Shown here piece after piece: positions 34,684-41,142 of a stretch of DNA of 41,142 bases; position 1 is the first letter of the stretch; each line of letters opens with the position of its first letter. This stretch comes from Cellulomonas sp. ACRRI. GTDB taxonomy: Bacteria; Actinomycetota; Actinomycetes; Actinomycetales; Cellulomonadaceae. A model generated the notes under the pieces. The model was given only the letters and a program-made list of their open reading frames with translations. It was not told where the DNA came from and searched no databases. The stretch spans positions 1-41,142 of the forward strand of contig NZ_JAKRMS010000021.1 in assembly GCF_022346185.1 (NCBI RefSeq), written 5' to 3'. Position numbers and translations under genes: made by a program.

Positions 34684-36120
34684 TCAGCCTAGAGACGCGG
34701 GGACGGCCGCACCGGCGTCCCGGCGGCGGGTCATGCCGGTGCGCCGGCGGCGGAACTCGTCGAGCGGCCACGAGGTCATGCCGTTGCGCACGGCGGCGAT
34801 CGCGCCGTCCGCCGACCGCTCGACGACGACGTCCTCGCCCGCCGAGCCGAACCCGGGCTGCCGGGTCGTGCCCAGCCGGTCGCGGCCGCGCACGTGCAGC
34901 TCGTCGTAGGCGGCGACGGGGTCCGGCGCGGCGGGGTGCAGCAGCAGGAGCCGGCCGCCGAGCTCGGCGATGTCGGTGATCCCCCACAGGGCGCCGAACC
35001 GACCCGTGTACTCGGCGAGCGGCCGGGCGTCCGCGGCGGGCGCGGGCGCGTCGGCGGGCGGGTTGAGGGCGAGGTCGATCAGCTTGATCAGGCCGACCGC
35101 GATCGGGTCCGCGGGGCCGTCGATCGCGTTCGTGAGGACGCTGACCACGAGCCGCTGCTGCGGGTCGATGTACGTGCGCGTGATGTGCCCCGGGTAGCCC
35201 CCGGAGTGGCCGACGACCTCGCGGTCGCCGATCGTGTGCAGGTCCAGGCCGATGCCGTACCGGCCGACCTCCTTGCCGTGCACCGTCACCACCGACTCCT
35301 GGCGGTGCAGCAGGCGCTTGCCCGCGTCCGACAGCAGCGACTCGTCGCCGTAGAAGTGCGCGGCGCCGAAGGCGGTCATGTCCCGGGCCGTCGAGTAGAA
35401 GCCGGTGGCGGCGGCGAGCGCCCGGGTGTCGACGTGCTCGATCGTCTCGCGGCGGTCGTCGGCGTCGAGCAGGGCGGTGTGCCCGGCGGCGTACCGGTCG
35501 GCGAGCCCCTCGTCGTACTCCGCGCCGGTGTCGGCCATGCCCAGCGGGTCGAGGACCGCGGTGCGCAGGTGGTCGCGGAACGGCTCGCCGGTCACGGACT
35601 CGACGACCAGGCCGAGGATGCCGTACCCGTAGTTCGAGTACTTGAAGTGCTCGTTCGACCCGTAGACCTCGCCGGCCTCCAGCAGCTCGGCGACCAGGGT
35701 GCCCTCGTCGGGGAACGGGCCGTCCAGCTGCCAGAAGTCGCCGCGCTCGCCGTCCCGGATCACCCCGGCCTGGTGGCCCAGCAGCTCGCGGACGGTGCGG
35801 GACCCGAGCGGCGACGCGGCCAGCGCCGGGACGTGGGTGGCGACCGTGTCGTCCAGCCGCAGCCGGCCCGCCTCGACCAGCCGCATGACCGCGGTCGCCG
35901 TGAACGACTTGGAGTGCGAGGCGATCCGGAACAGGTGGTCGGTGCGCAGCGGCTCGCCCGTGGCGACGTCGGCGGTGCCCCAGGCGTGGTCGAGCACCAG
36001 GTCGTCGCCGGACCGGATCGCCACCTGGACGCCGACGGCGCGGCGGAACGCGCCCTGGAGGTCCACCCACGACGCGAGGTAGGGGGCGGCGGCGCGGAGG
36101 GTGGCGGTCGTGTCGGACAT
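34684..36120 (-). CDS. Serine hydrolase of the beta-lactamase/DD-peptidase fold
   Basis: A 478-residue class-C-like serine hydrolase. Active-site motifs: Ser68-x-x-Lys71 (SHSK), Tyr161-Ser-Asn163 (YSN), and His305-Ser-Gly (HSGG). The C-terminal region (about 345-478) is an extra beta-rich domain, as in many members of this group such as D-aminopeptidases and esterases. There is no signal peptide (it starts MSDTTATLRAAAPYL), so it is probably cytoplasmic, unusual for a DD-peptidase. Being inside a peptide-import operon next to an M14 carboxypeptidase, it may trim imported peptides, perhaps ones with D-residues (inference). The ATG at 36120 follows GAGAGG 8 bases upstream. The gap to the upstream permease is 78 bases and holds a hairpin. 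Confidence 0.92.
   Translation of the reverse strand: MSDTTATLRAAAPYLASWVDLQGAFRRAVGVQVAIRSGDDLVLDHAWGTADVATGEPLRTDHLFRIASHSKSFTATAVMRLVEAGRLRLDDTVATHVPALAASPLGSRTVRELLGHQAGVIRDGERGDFWQLDGPFPDEGTLVAELLEAGEVYGSNEHFKYSNYGYGILGLVVESVTGEPFRDHLRTAVLDPLGMADTGAEYDEGLADRYAAGHTALLDADDRRETIEHVDTRALAAATGFYSTARDMTAFGAAHFYGDESLLSDAGKRLLHRQESVVTVHGKEVGRYGIGLDLHTIGDREVVGHSGGYPGHITRTYIDPQQRLVVSVLTNAIDGPADPIAVGLIKLIDLALNPPADAPAPAADARPLAEYTGRFGALWGITDIAELGGRLLLLHPAAPDPVAAYDELHVRGRDRLGTTRQPGFGSAGEDVVVERSADGAIAAVRNGMTSWPLDEFRRRRTGMTRRRDAGAAVPASLG
34686..34691 (-). promoter_or_regulatory. Internal -10 hexamer before the regulator gene
   Basis: TAGGCT on the minus strand overlaps the last codons and stop of the serine hydrolase and lies 7 bases before the regulator ATG. 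The same spacing precedes other leaderless starts here. It would let the regulator and ATPase be made independently of the upstream operon genes. Confidence 0.5.
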
Positions 36121-36186
36121 GCGGTGGGCCTCTCGGGACGGTGCGGGTGGTGCGGGCGGTGCCGTGGTGGCGCGGGGCGGTGCGGC

Positions 36187-36211
36187 GGGCCGCGGCGGTC
36201 AGCCGCGGCCC
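36187..36211. other. Hairpin spanning the permease stop codon
   Basis: GGGCCGCGGC (36187-36196) pairs perfectly with GCCGCGGCCC (36202-36211); the 5-base loop holds part of the TGA stop (36201-36199) of the second permease. It could be a weak intra-operon attenuator or mRNA-processing site before the serine hydrolase, or simply reflect GC-rich coding sequence. Confidence 0.5.
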
Positions 36212-37104
36212 TTCGGGTCGAGGACGTCGCGCAGGACGTCGCCGAGCGTGATCATCGCGAGGACGGTCACGGTGAGGAAGATGCTCGGGAACAGCAGCAT
36301 GTGCGGGGACGTCTGGAAGTAGGTCTGCGCGCTGGACAGCTGCAGTCCCCAGGAGATCGACGGGGCGCGCAGGCCCAGGCCGAGGAACGTCAGCGTCGAC
36401 TCCGAGACGATGACGCCGCCGACCATGGTCGTGGCCACGGCCAGCACCGGGCCGATCGAGTTGGGCAGCACGTACCGGGCGATGATCCGCCGGTCCCGCA
36501 GGCCCATGGCCTTGGCGGCCTCGACGTACGGCGCGTCCCGGACGGCGCGGACCGAACCGCGGACCAGCCGGGCCATGGTCGGCCAGGAGAACAGCGCGAG
36601 CACCAGGGCGACGGTGACGGCGGACCGGCTGCCGATCGAGGTGAGCACGACGACCGCGCCGAGCAGGAACGGGAAGCCGAGGAACACGTCGGTCAGCCGG
36701 GCGATCAGCCGGTCGGCGAGCCCGCCGTAGAACCCGGCCGCGGTGCCGACGACCAGGGCGACCAGCAGCGCCACCGCGGTGGCGAGCACGCCGACGGTGA
36801 GCGAGGCCTGGGTGCCGTAGATGACGTTGGCGTACACGTCGCAGCCCTGGACGTCGGTGCCGAACACGTGCTCGCCGCCGGGACGCAGCGCGCTGTCGGC
36901 CAGGTCGCACGCCCGCGGGTCGGGCTGGCCGAACCAGCCGGCGAACCAGGACGGGGCGACCGCGATCAGCAGCAGCACGCCGAGCACCCCGGCGCAGAGC
37001 CAGAACAGCGGGCGGCGCCGCAGCGTGCGCCAGACGCCGCGCGGCGCGGCGGGTGCGTCCGCGTCGACCTCGGTGACCGCTGTCGCGGTGAGGGTGTCAC
37101 TCAT
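36199..37104 (-). CDS. Oligopeptide ABC transporter permease (DppC/OppC type)
   Basis: A 301-residue membrane subunit. A cytoplasmic N-terminus (1-32) precedes a first helix (about 33-50: LFWLCAGVLGVLLLIAVAPS), then the HVFGTDVQGCDVYANVIYGTQASL block characteristic of DppC, and the inner-membrane component domain with the ATPase-contact loop YVEAAKAMGLRDRRIIARYVLPN, then GVIVSESTLTFLGLGLRAPSISWG. It ends DVLRDVLDPKGRG, a typical family C-terminus. The ATG at 37104 overlaps the upstream permease gene by 8 bases. Pairs with the DppB-type subunit. Confidence 0.95.
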   Translation of the reverse strand: MSDTLTATAVTEVDADAPAAPRGVWRTLRRRPLFWLCAGVLGVLLLIAVAPSWFAGWFGQPDPRACDLADSALRPGGEHVFGTDVQGCDVYANVIYGTQASLTVGVLATAVALLVALVVGTAAGFYGGLADRLIARLTDVFLGFPFLLGAVVVLTSIGSRSAVTVALVLALFSWPTMARLVRGSVRAVRDAPYVEAAKAMGLRDRRIIARYVLPNSIGPVLAVATTMVGGVIVSESTLTFLGLGLRAPSISWGLQLSSAQTYFQTSPHMLLFPSIFLTVTVLAMITLGDVLRDVLDPKGRG

Positions 37105-38023
37105 GGCGGATCCTCGGGTCGAGCACCGACGACAGCAGGTCCACGACCAGGTTCGTCAGCAGGAAGATGATGATCAGCGCGGTGGAGACGCCGACGACGG
37201 TCGGCCCCTCGTGCGCGCGGATCGCCTGGAACAGCAGCTGGCCGACGCCGGGCAGGTTGAACACGCCCTCCACGACGACCGTGCCGCCGAGCAGGTAGCC
37301 GAGGTCGATGGCCAGGAAGGTCAGCACCGGGATCGCCGAGTTCCGCATCACGTGCACGCCGACGACCTGCCGCTCCCGCAGCCCCTTGGCCCGCAGCGTC
37401 CGCACGAAGTCGGACTGCAGCGTGTCGACCACCGACCCGCGCATCAGCCGGGTGACCGAGGCGAGGCCGAACACGGCGATGACGGCCGCGGGCAGCAGGT
37501 AGGAGGTCGGCCAGCCGTCGGTGGTGCCCGCGACGGGGAACCAGCCCAGCCGGACACCGAGCACCAGCTGCGCGGTCACCGCGACCACGAACACCGGGAT
37601 GCTCGTCGCCAGGATGGTGCCGGCCAGGACGAACCGGTCGCCGGCGCGGCCGCGGCGCAGGCCCGCGAACAGGCCGAGCAGCACGCCGAGGACGACCTCG
37701 ATGCCCCACGCGGTCAGCGCGAGGGTGATCGTGACGGGCCACCGCGACTCCATGCGGCCGGCGACGGACTGCCCGCTGAAGTTGGTGCCGAGGTCGCCCG
37801 TGAACAGCCCGCCGAGGTACCGGGCGTACTGCTGGAGCACGGGCTCGTCGAGGTGGTACCGGGAGCGCAGCTCGGCGACCACGTTGTCCGGCAGCGGCCG
37901 GTCCCCGCCCAGCGAGCGGATCGGGTCGCCGGGCAGCGCGAACACCATGAGGTAGATGACCAGCGTGACGCCGAGGAAGACGACCAGGAGCTCGACGGCG
38001 CGGCGCACCGCGTACCGGCTCAC
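37097..38023 (-). CDS. Oligopeptide ABC transporter permease (DppB/OppB type)
   Basis: A 308-residue membrane subunit. First helix about 9-28 (AVELLVVFLGVTLVIYLMVF), then FALPGDPIRSLGGDRPLPDN, the LRSRYHLDEPVLQQYARYLGG block before GDLGTNFSGQSV (family hallmark), a core of five helices, the ATPase-contact loop FVRTLRAKGLRERQVVGVHVMRNS, and the C-terminal VEGVFNLPGVGQLLFQAI and VDLLSSVLDPRIRHE. The GTG at 38023 overlaps the M14 peptidase stop (GTGA). Together with DppC-type, DppDF-type and binding protein it completes a peptide importer. Confidence 0.95.
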   Translation of the reverse strand: MSRYAVRRAVELLVVFLGVTLVIYLMVFALPGDPIRSLGGDRPLPDNVVAELRSRYHLDEPVLQQYARYLGGLFTGDLGTNFSGQSVAGRMESRWPVTITLALTAWGIEVVLGVLLGLFAGLRRGRAGDRFVLAGTILATSIPVFVVAVTAQLVLGVRLGWFPVAGTTDGWPTSYLLPAAVIAVFGLASVTRLMRGSVVDTLQSDFVRTLRAKGLRERQVVGVHVMRNSAIPVLTFLAIDLGYLLGGTVVVEGVFNLPGVGQLLFQAIRAHEGPTVVGVSTALIIIFLLTNLVVDLLSSVLDPRIRHE

Positions 38024-39420
38024 GACGCCGACCCCGCGGACCGGGCCGCCAGCACCTGCGACATCGCCAGCGTGGCGCCGTACTGCACGCCGACCAGCCG
38101 CTCGACGGGCAGCACGGTCAGGCCGGTGAGCGAGTCCGCCTCGGCGACCCAGCCGGCGTAGACCTCCCGCGCGCGGTCGGCGACCCGCCGGACGCGCGCC
38201 GTGGCGACACCGGCCTGCACCTCGGCGTCGAGCGCGCGCAGCAGCATCCCGCCGAACCGCAGCCGGAAGCAGCGGACGACGTCCTCGTTGCTGAACACCT
38301 CGGCCGCCGTGGCGGCGCGGCGCAGCTCCGGGCGCTCGGCCCGCAGCAGCTCGGCACGGCCGCCCTCGCCCATCATCGGCACGAACGCCTCGCTGGCCCG
38401 CAGGAACGGCGAGCGCAGCGTGAGGTCGGGCCGGGCGTCCTCGAGCAGCCGCGTGAGGGTCGCGCCGAGGTCGACCAGCTCCGCGCCCTTGGCGCGCACG
38501 ACGTCGGCGTAGTCGGCCGACGTCGGCGTGGCGTCGTCGGCCAGCGGGTGCGACCAGTACGGCAGCTCCGCGACCAGCGAGACCGTGCCGTGCCGGCGCG
38601 CGTAGGCGCTGGACGACTCGCCGCCGACCATCGTGGCCGCCGCCATGCCCAGCGACTCGAGGTAGTCGTACTCCTCGCGGGTGCTGGACATGTGGAACAC
38701 CGCGGGCGCGATCGACCGGATCGACGGGGACTCCGGCTCGCCGACGTCGAGCGGCAGGCCGAGGGTGCGGGGGACGGCGTGCAGCGCGTCGACGGCCCCG
38801 GGCACCTCCTCGGACAGGTAGTAGTAGACGCCGCCGAGCTCCGCGTTGTGCAGGCTCACCATGAGCTCCGGCCGCACGTCGTCGATGACGCGCATGAGGG
38901 CCTGGGTCTCGGGGATGACGTCGTCGAAGTACGCGTCCTTGTACGCGAACGGGAACGTCCACTCGACCTGCTCGGCCGGCGCCGGGCGGTAGAACCGCCG
39001 CGCGTACGCGGTGCGGTCCGAGGGGTCCGCGAACCACGACTCGTTGAGCCGGGTGCCGTCCGGGTCGATGCACGGGACCAGGTGCCAGGTGGCGCCCGAG
39101 CGGGCGAGCAGGTCCGGGTCGGCCACCAGCTCCGAGGCGAGGTGCTGCAGCGTCCGGAAGCCGATCGGCTCGTTGGGGTGCACCCCGGCGAACAGCAGGT
39201 GCGGCCGCGGGCCGGAGCCGACCGAGAACATCGGGATCGGCTCGCCGAGGCGGGAGGTGCCGACCCGCCGCTCGGTGACCAGCCGCGGGTGGTCGGCCGC
39301 GAGCGTGCCGAACCAGGCGAGCAGCTCGTCGACCGGGGGGAAGCCGGACATCGGGGGGACCCGGCGGGCCCGCTCGAGGACGTCCTCGAGCGAGCCCGCC
39401 GGGAGAGTTCCGTGGCTCAT
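38020..39420 (-). CDS. M14-family zinc carboxypeptidase
   Basis: A 466-residue metallopeptidase. Zinc ligands His81 and Glu84 in GVHPNEPIG, third ligand His191 in SLHNAE, and probable catalytic Glu285 in VSLVAELPYW; these follow the M14 layout (HxxE, later H, late E). The last 100-odd residues (about 330-466) form an unusual helical extension of unknown role. No signal peptide is seen (MSHGTLPAGSLEDVLERA), so it probably works in the cytoplasm on imported peptides. M14 enzymes with such architecture may cleave gamma-D-glutamyl-diamino acid bonds of cell-wall peptides, but the substrate is not decided by sequence. The ATG at 39420 overlaps the binding-protein stop (ATGA). Confidence 0.9.
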   Translation of the reverse strand: MSHGTLPAGSLEDVLERARRVPPMSGFPPVDELLAWFGTLAADHPRLVTERRVGTSRLGEPIPMFSVGSGPRPHLLFAGVHPNEPIGFRTLQHLASELVADPDLLARSGATWHLVPCIDPDGTRLNESWFADPSDRTAYARRFYRPAPAEQVEWTFPFAYKDAYFDDVIPETQALMRVIDDVRPELMVSLHNAELGGVYYYLSEEVPGAVDALHAVPRTLGLPLDVGEPESPSIRSIAPAVFHMSSTREEYDYLESLGMAAATMVGGESSSAYARRHGTVSLVAELPYWSHPLADDATPTSADYADVVRAKGAELVDLGATLTRLLEDARPDLTLRSPFLRASEAFVPMMGEGGRAELLRAERPELRRAATAAEVFSNEDVVRCFRLRFGGMLLRALDAEVQAGVATARVRRVADRAREVYAGWVAEADSLTGLTVLPVERLVGVQYGATLAMSQVLAARSAGSAS

Positions 39421-41036
39421 GCGCCCTCGGCGAGGACGACCTGGGTGTACGTCGGGTTGCCGACCGCCGACGTGGGCAGCTCGGCCACCCGGTCGGACAC
39501 CACGTAGGAGTAGGTCTCGAAGAACAGCGGCGGGGCCGGGAAGTCCTCGAGGATCCGCTCCTGCACGGCCGCGTAGGCCTCGGCCGCGGCGTCCGCGTCC
39601 ACCTCCGCGTCGGCGGCCGCGATCAGGTCGGTCACCTCGGGCTCGTAGTACGGGATGCAGTTCGGGCAGCCGCCGCCCTCGACGTAGAACGCCCGCAGGG
39701 TGTTCTGCTGGCTCGGGTACAGCGCGCCCCACCGGGAGAAGAACGGCCCGGCGATGTCGCCCGCGGTGCGCTTGTCGGCGAACTCGGCCCAGTCGGTGCT
39801 CGGGGTCGCGACCGCGTCCACGCCCAGGTTCTGCCGGAGCTGGTTGGCGATGGCCGTGTAGAGCTCGTCGAGGCCGGAGCCGCCCGGGAAGTAGATGTCG
39901 ATCGTGCCGTCGAAGCCGCCGGCCTCCTCGAGCAGCGCCTTCGCGCCCTCGGGGTCGTACTCGCAGTACTCCGCGCAGATGCCCTCGGGCGTGCCCGCCT
40001 CGACGGCCGGGGTGAGCGCGGTGGCCGGGGTGAACAGGCCGCCGTAGATGACGTCGTTGATGGTGTCCCGGTCGATGGCCATCGAGATCGCCTGGCGCAC
40101 CCGGACGTCCGAGTAGCGCGCGTCCCACAGCGGCAGGCCGAGGTAGGAGATGCCGGCGGCCTCGAAGGTGTAGAGCCGGTCGCCGAAGTCGGCGGAGGCC
40201 TGCGTCTGGCGCGCCACCGGGACGCCCGCGACGTCGATGTTGCCGGCCTGCACGTCGGTGTAGGCGGTGGTCGTGTCGGTGTACGGCACGAACGTGATCG
40301 CGTCGACCGTCGGGGCGGGCCCCTGGTAGTCGGCGTACGCCGTGACGGTCATCTCCTCGTTCTCGGCGTAGTCGGTCTCGACCTCGAACGGGCCGTTGCC
40401 GACCGGGTGCACGTTGTACGCGTCGAAGTCGTCGAACGCGGACTCCGGCATCGGGTAGAACGCCGTCTGCGCCTGGCTGAGCTGCATCGGGAACTGGCCG
40501 TCCGGGCCGGTCAGCGTCACGGTGAACGTGGTGTCGTCGACGACCGCGAGGCCGGACATCTCCGTGGTCGTCGGCTCGCCCTCGGCGGGGTTCAGGTCGT
40601 CGTAGCCCACGATGTTCGCGAGCTGCCCGGAGTTCTCCCACGCGTTCGGGCCGTAGGCCACCGCGTTCCACGCGTCCACGTACGACTGCGCCGTGACCGG
40701 CGTGCCGTCGTGGAAGGTCCAGCCGTCCTTCAGGGTGATCGTCCAGGTGGTGCCGTCCTCGGACTCGACGGAGTCGGCCGCGACGTAGCTGAGCTCGCCC
40801 GCGTCGTCGATCCAGGTCAGCGGCGCCCAGACGGCCATGTTGAAGTCGAAGGCGATCGACTGCCGGCCGGGGATCAGCTGGACCGGGTCGGTCACGGCGA
40901 CGCGGATCGCGCCGCCGCCCGAGCCGGTCGCGCTGCCGTCGGCGGACTCGTCGCCGTCGCCGCCGCCGGAGCAGGCGGCCAGGGCGAGCGCCAGCACGAC
41001 GGCACCGGCCGCGAGCCGGATCCGGGTCGTTCTCAT
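39417..41036 (-). CDS. Oligopeptide-binding lipoprotein (DppA/OppA type)
   Basis: A 539-residue family 5 solute-binding protein anchored by a lipid. Lipobox LAAC (Cys22), Gly/Ser/Asp-rich linker (about 23-43), then the OppA fold: WTITLKDGWTFHDGTPVTAQSYVDAW (about 96-122), VGNGPFEV, VRQAISMAIDRDTINDVIYGG, and EDFPAPPLFF near the C-terminus. The two Cys pairs (ICAEYCEYD and GGGCPNCIPYYEPE) may form disulfides. The ATG at 41036 follows GGAGG. It is the first gene of the operon; the partners downstream include two peptidase-like hydrolases. Ligand not decided. Confidence 0.95.
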   Translation of the reverse strand: MRTTRIRLAAGAVVLALALAACSGGGDGDESADGSATGSGGGAIRVAVTDPVQLIPGRQSIAFDFNMAVWAPLTWIDDAGELSYVAADSVESEDGTTWTITLKDGWTFHDGTPVTAQSYVDAWNAVAYGPNAWENSGQLANIVGYDDLNPAEGEPTTTEMSGLAVVDDTTFTVTLTGPDGQFPMQLSQAQTAFYPMPESAFDDFDAYNVHPVGNGPFEVETDYAENEEMTVTAYADYQGPAPTVDAITFVPYTDTTTAYTDVQAGNIDVAGVPVARQTQASADFGDRLYTFEAAGISYLGLPLWDARYSDVRVRQAISMAIDRDTINDVIYGGLFTPATALTPAVEAGTPEGICAEYCEYDPEGAKALLEEAGGFDGTIDIYFPGGSGLDELYTAIANQLRQNLGVDAVATPSTDWAEFADKRTAGDIAGPFFSRWGALYPSQQNTLRAFYVEGGGCPNCIPYYEPEVTDLIAAADAEVDADAAAEAYAAVQERILEDFPAPPLFFETYSYVVSDRVAELPTSAVGNPTYTQVVLAEGA

Positions 41037-41142
41037 GGGTCCTCCACTGCGGGGGAGCGGCGGCGCGGGGCCGCCGGAGGCGGGGAGTGCGGGGGAGCGG
41101 GGTCGGCGGCTCTGCCGGTCGGCCGGTCGCGCGGGGTCGGGG
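41037..41142 (-). promoter_or_regulatory. Upstream region of the peptide-import operon
   Basis: About 106 bases to the window edge, with no gene seen. It holds repeated GCGGGGGAGCGG-like motifs (41048-41060 and 41088-41100) and a ribosome site for the binding protein. The operon promoter may lie here or just outside; no -10 was recognised. Confidence 0.4.

Overview
The window comes from a very GC-rich actinobacterium. Signs of this are frequent GTG/TTG starts, an HspR-type HAIR operator, a DtxR/IdeR-type iron box, and genes whose -10 hexamer lies only 6-7 bases before the start codon (probable leaderless transcripts). The gene mix, with a GH3 beta-glucosidase, fba, DUF3151, purA, purD and purC close together, suggests Micrococcales, possibly Cellulomonas or a relative. 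That placement is inference. I see no tRNA, rRNA, CRISPR array, insertion sequence or prophage gene.

Layout. 0-3.4 kb: a long non-coding region with a CRP/GlxR-type box, then clpB under an HspR operator merged with a SigR/SigH-type promoter, followed by a small tandem repeat and a terminator. 3.5-9.75 kb: a DedA membrane protein; an oxidoreductase lacking its FAD-binding N-terminus directly behind a GH3 beta-glucosidase; a divergent TetR regulator; a membrane protein with a septum-formation-like domain; and exonuclease III. 9.8-16.1 kb: an SDR, pyrE, a NagD-type HAD phosphatase coupled to a second DedA protein, purT coupled to a SpoU methyltransferase, and class II fructose-bisphosphate aldolase. 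16.1-19.3 kb: a PAS-GAF-SpoIIE-HATPase protein between two STAS genes, a likely partner-switching signalling unit. 19.4-24.95 kb: DUF3151, purA, a secreted or anchored hydrolase, purD, a small membrane protein and purC. 25.0-29.0 kb: an iron-siderophore ABC importer with an iron box between the divergent binding-protein and permease genes.

29.0-32.2 kb: rskA and sigK in one overlapping operon, preceded by a duplicated-domain lipoprotein rich in conserved histidines and a 77-residue cysteine-containing protein. The sigma factor keeps the two cysteines, 50 residues apart, known from M. tuberculosis SigK, which points to a redox- or metal-responsive envelope module (inference).

32.5-41.0 kb: one minus-strand operon encoding a complete oligopeptide ABC importer (lipoprotein, two permeases, a fused double ATPase). 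Inside it are an M14 zinc carboxypeptidase, a beta-lactamase-fold serine hydrolase and a GbsR/MarR-like regulator. Four of the six junctions overlap. Neither hydrolase has a visible export signal, so imported peptides are probably processed in the cytoplasm. This operon and the sigK neighbourhood are the parts most likely to hold undescribed biology.
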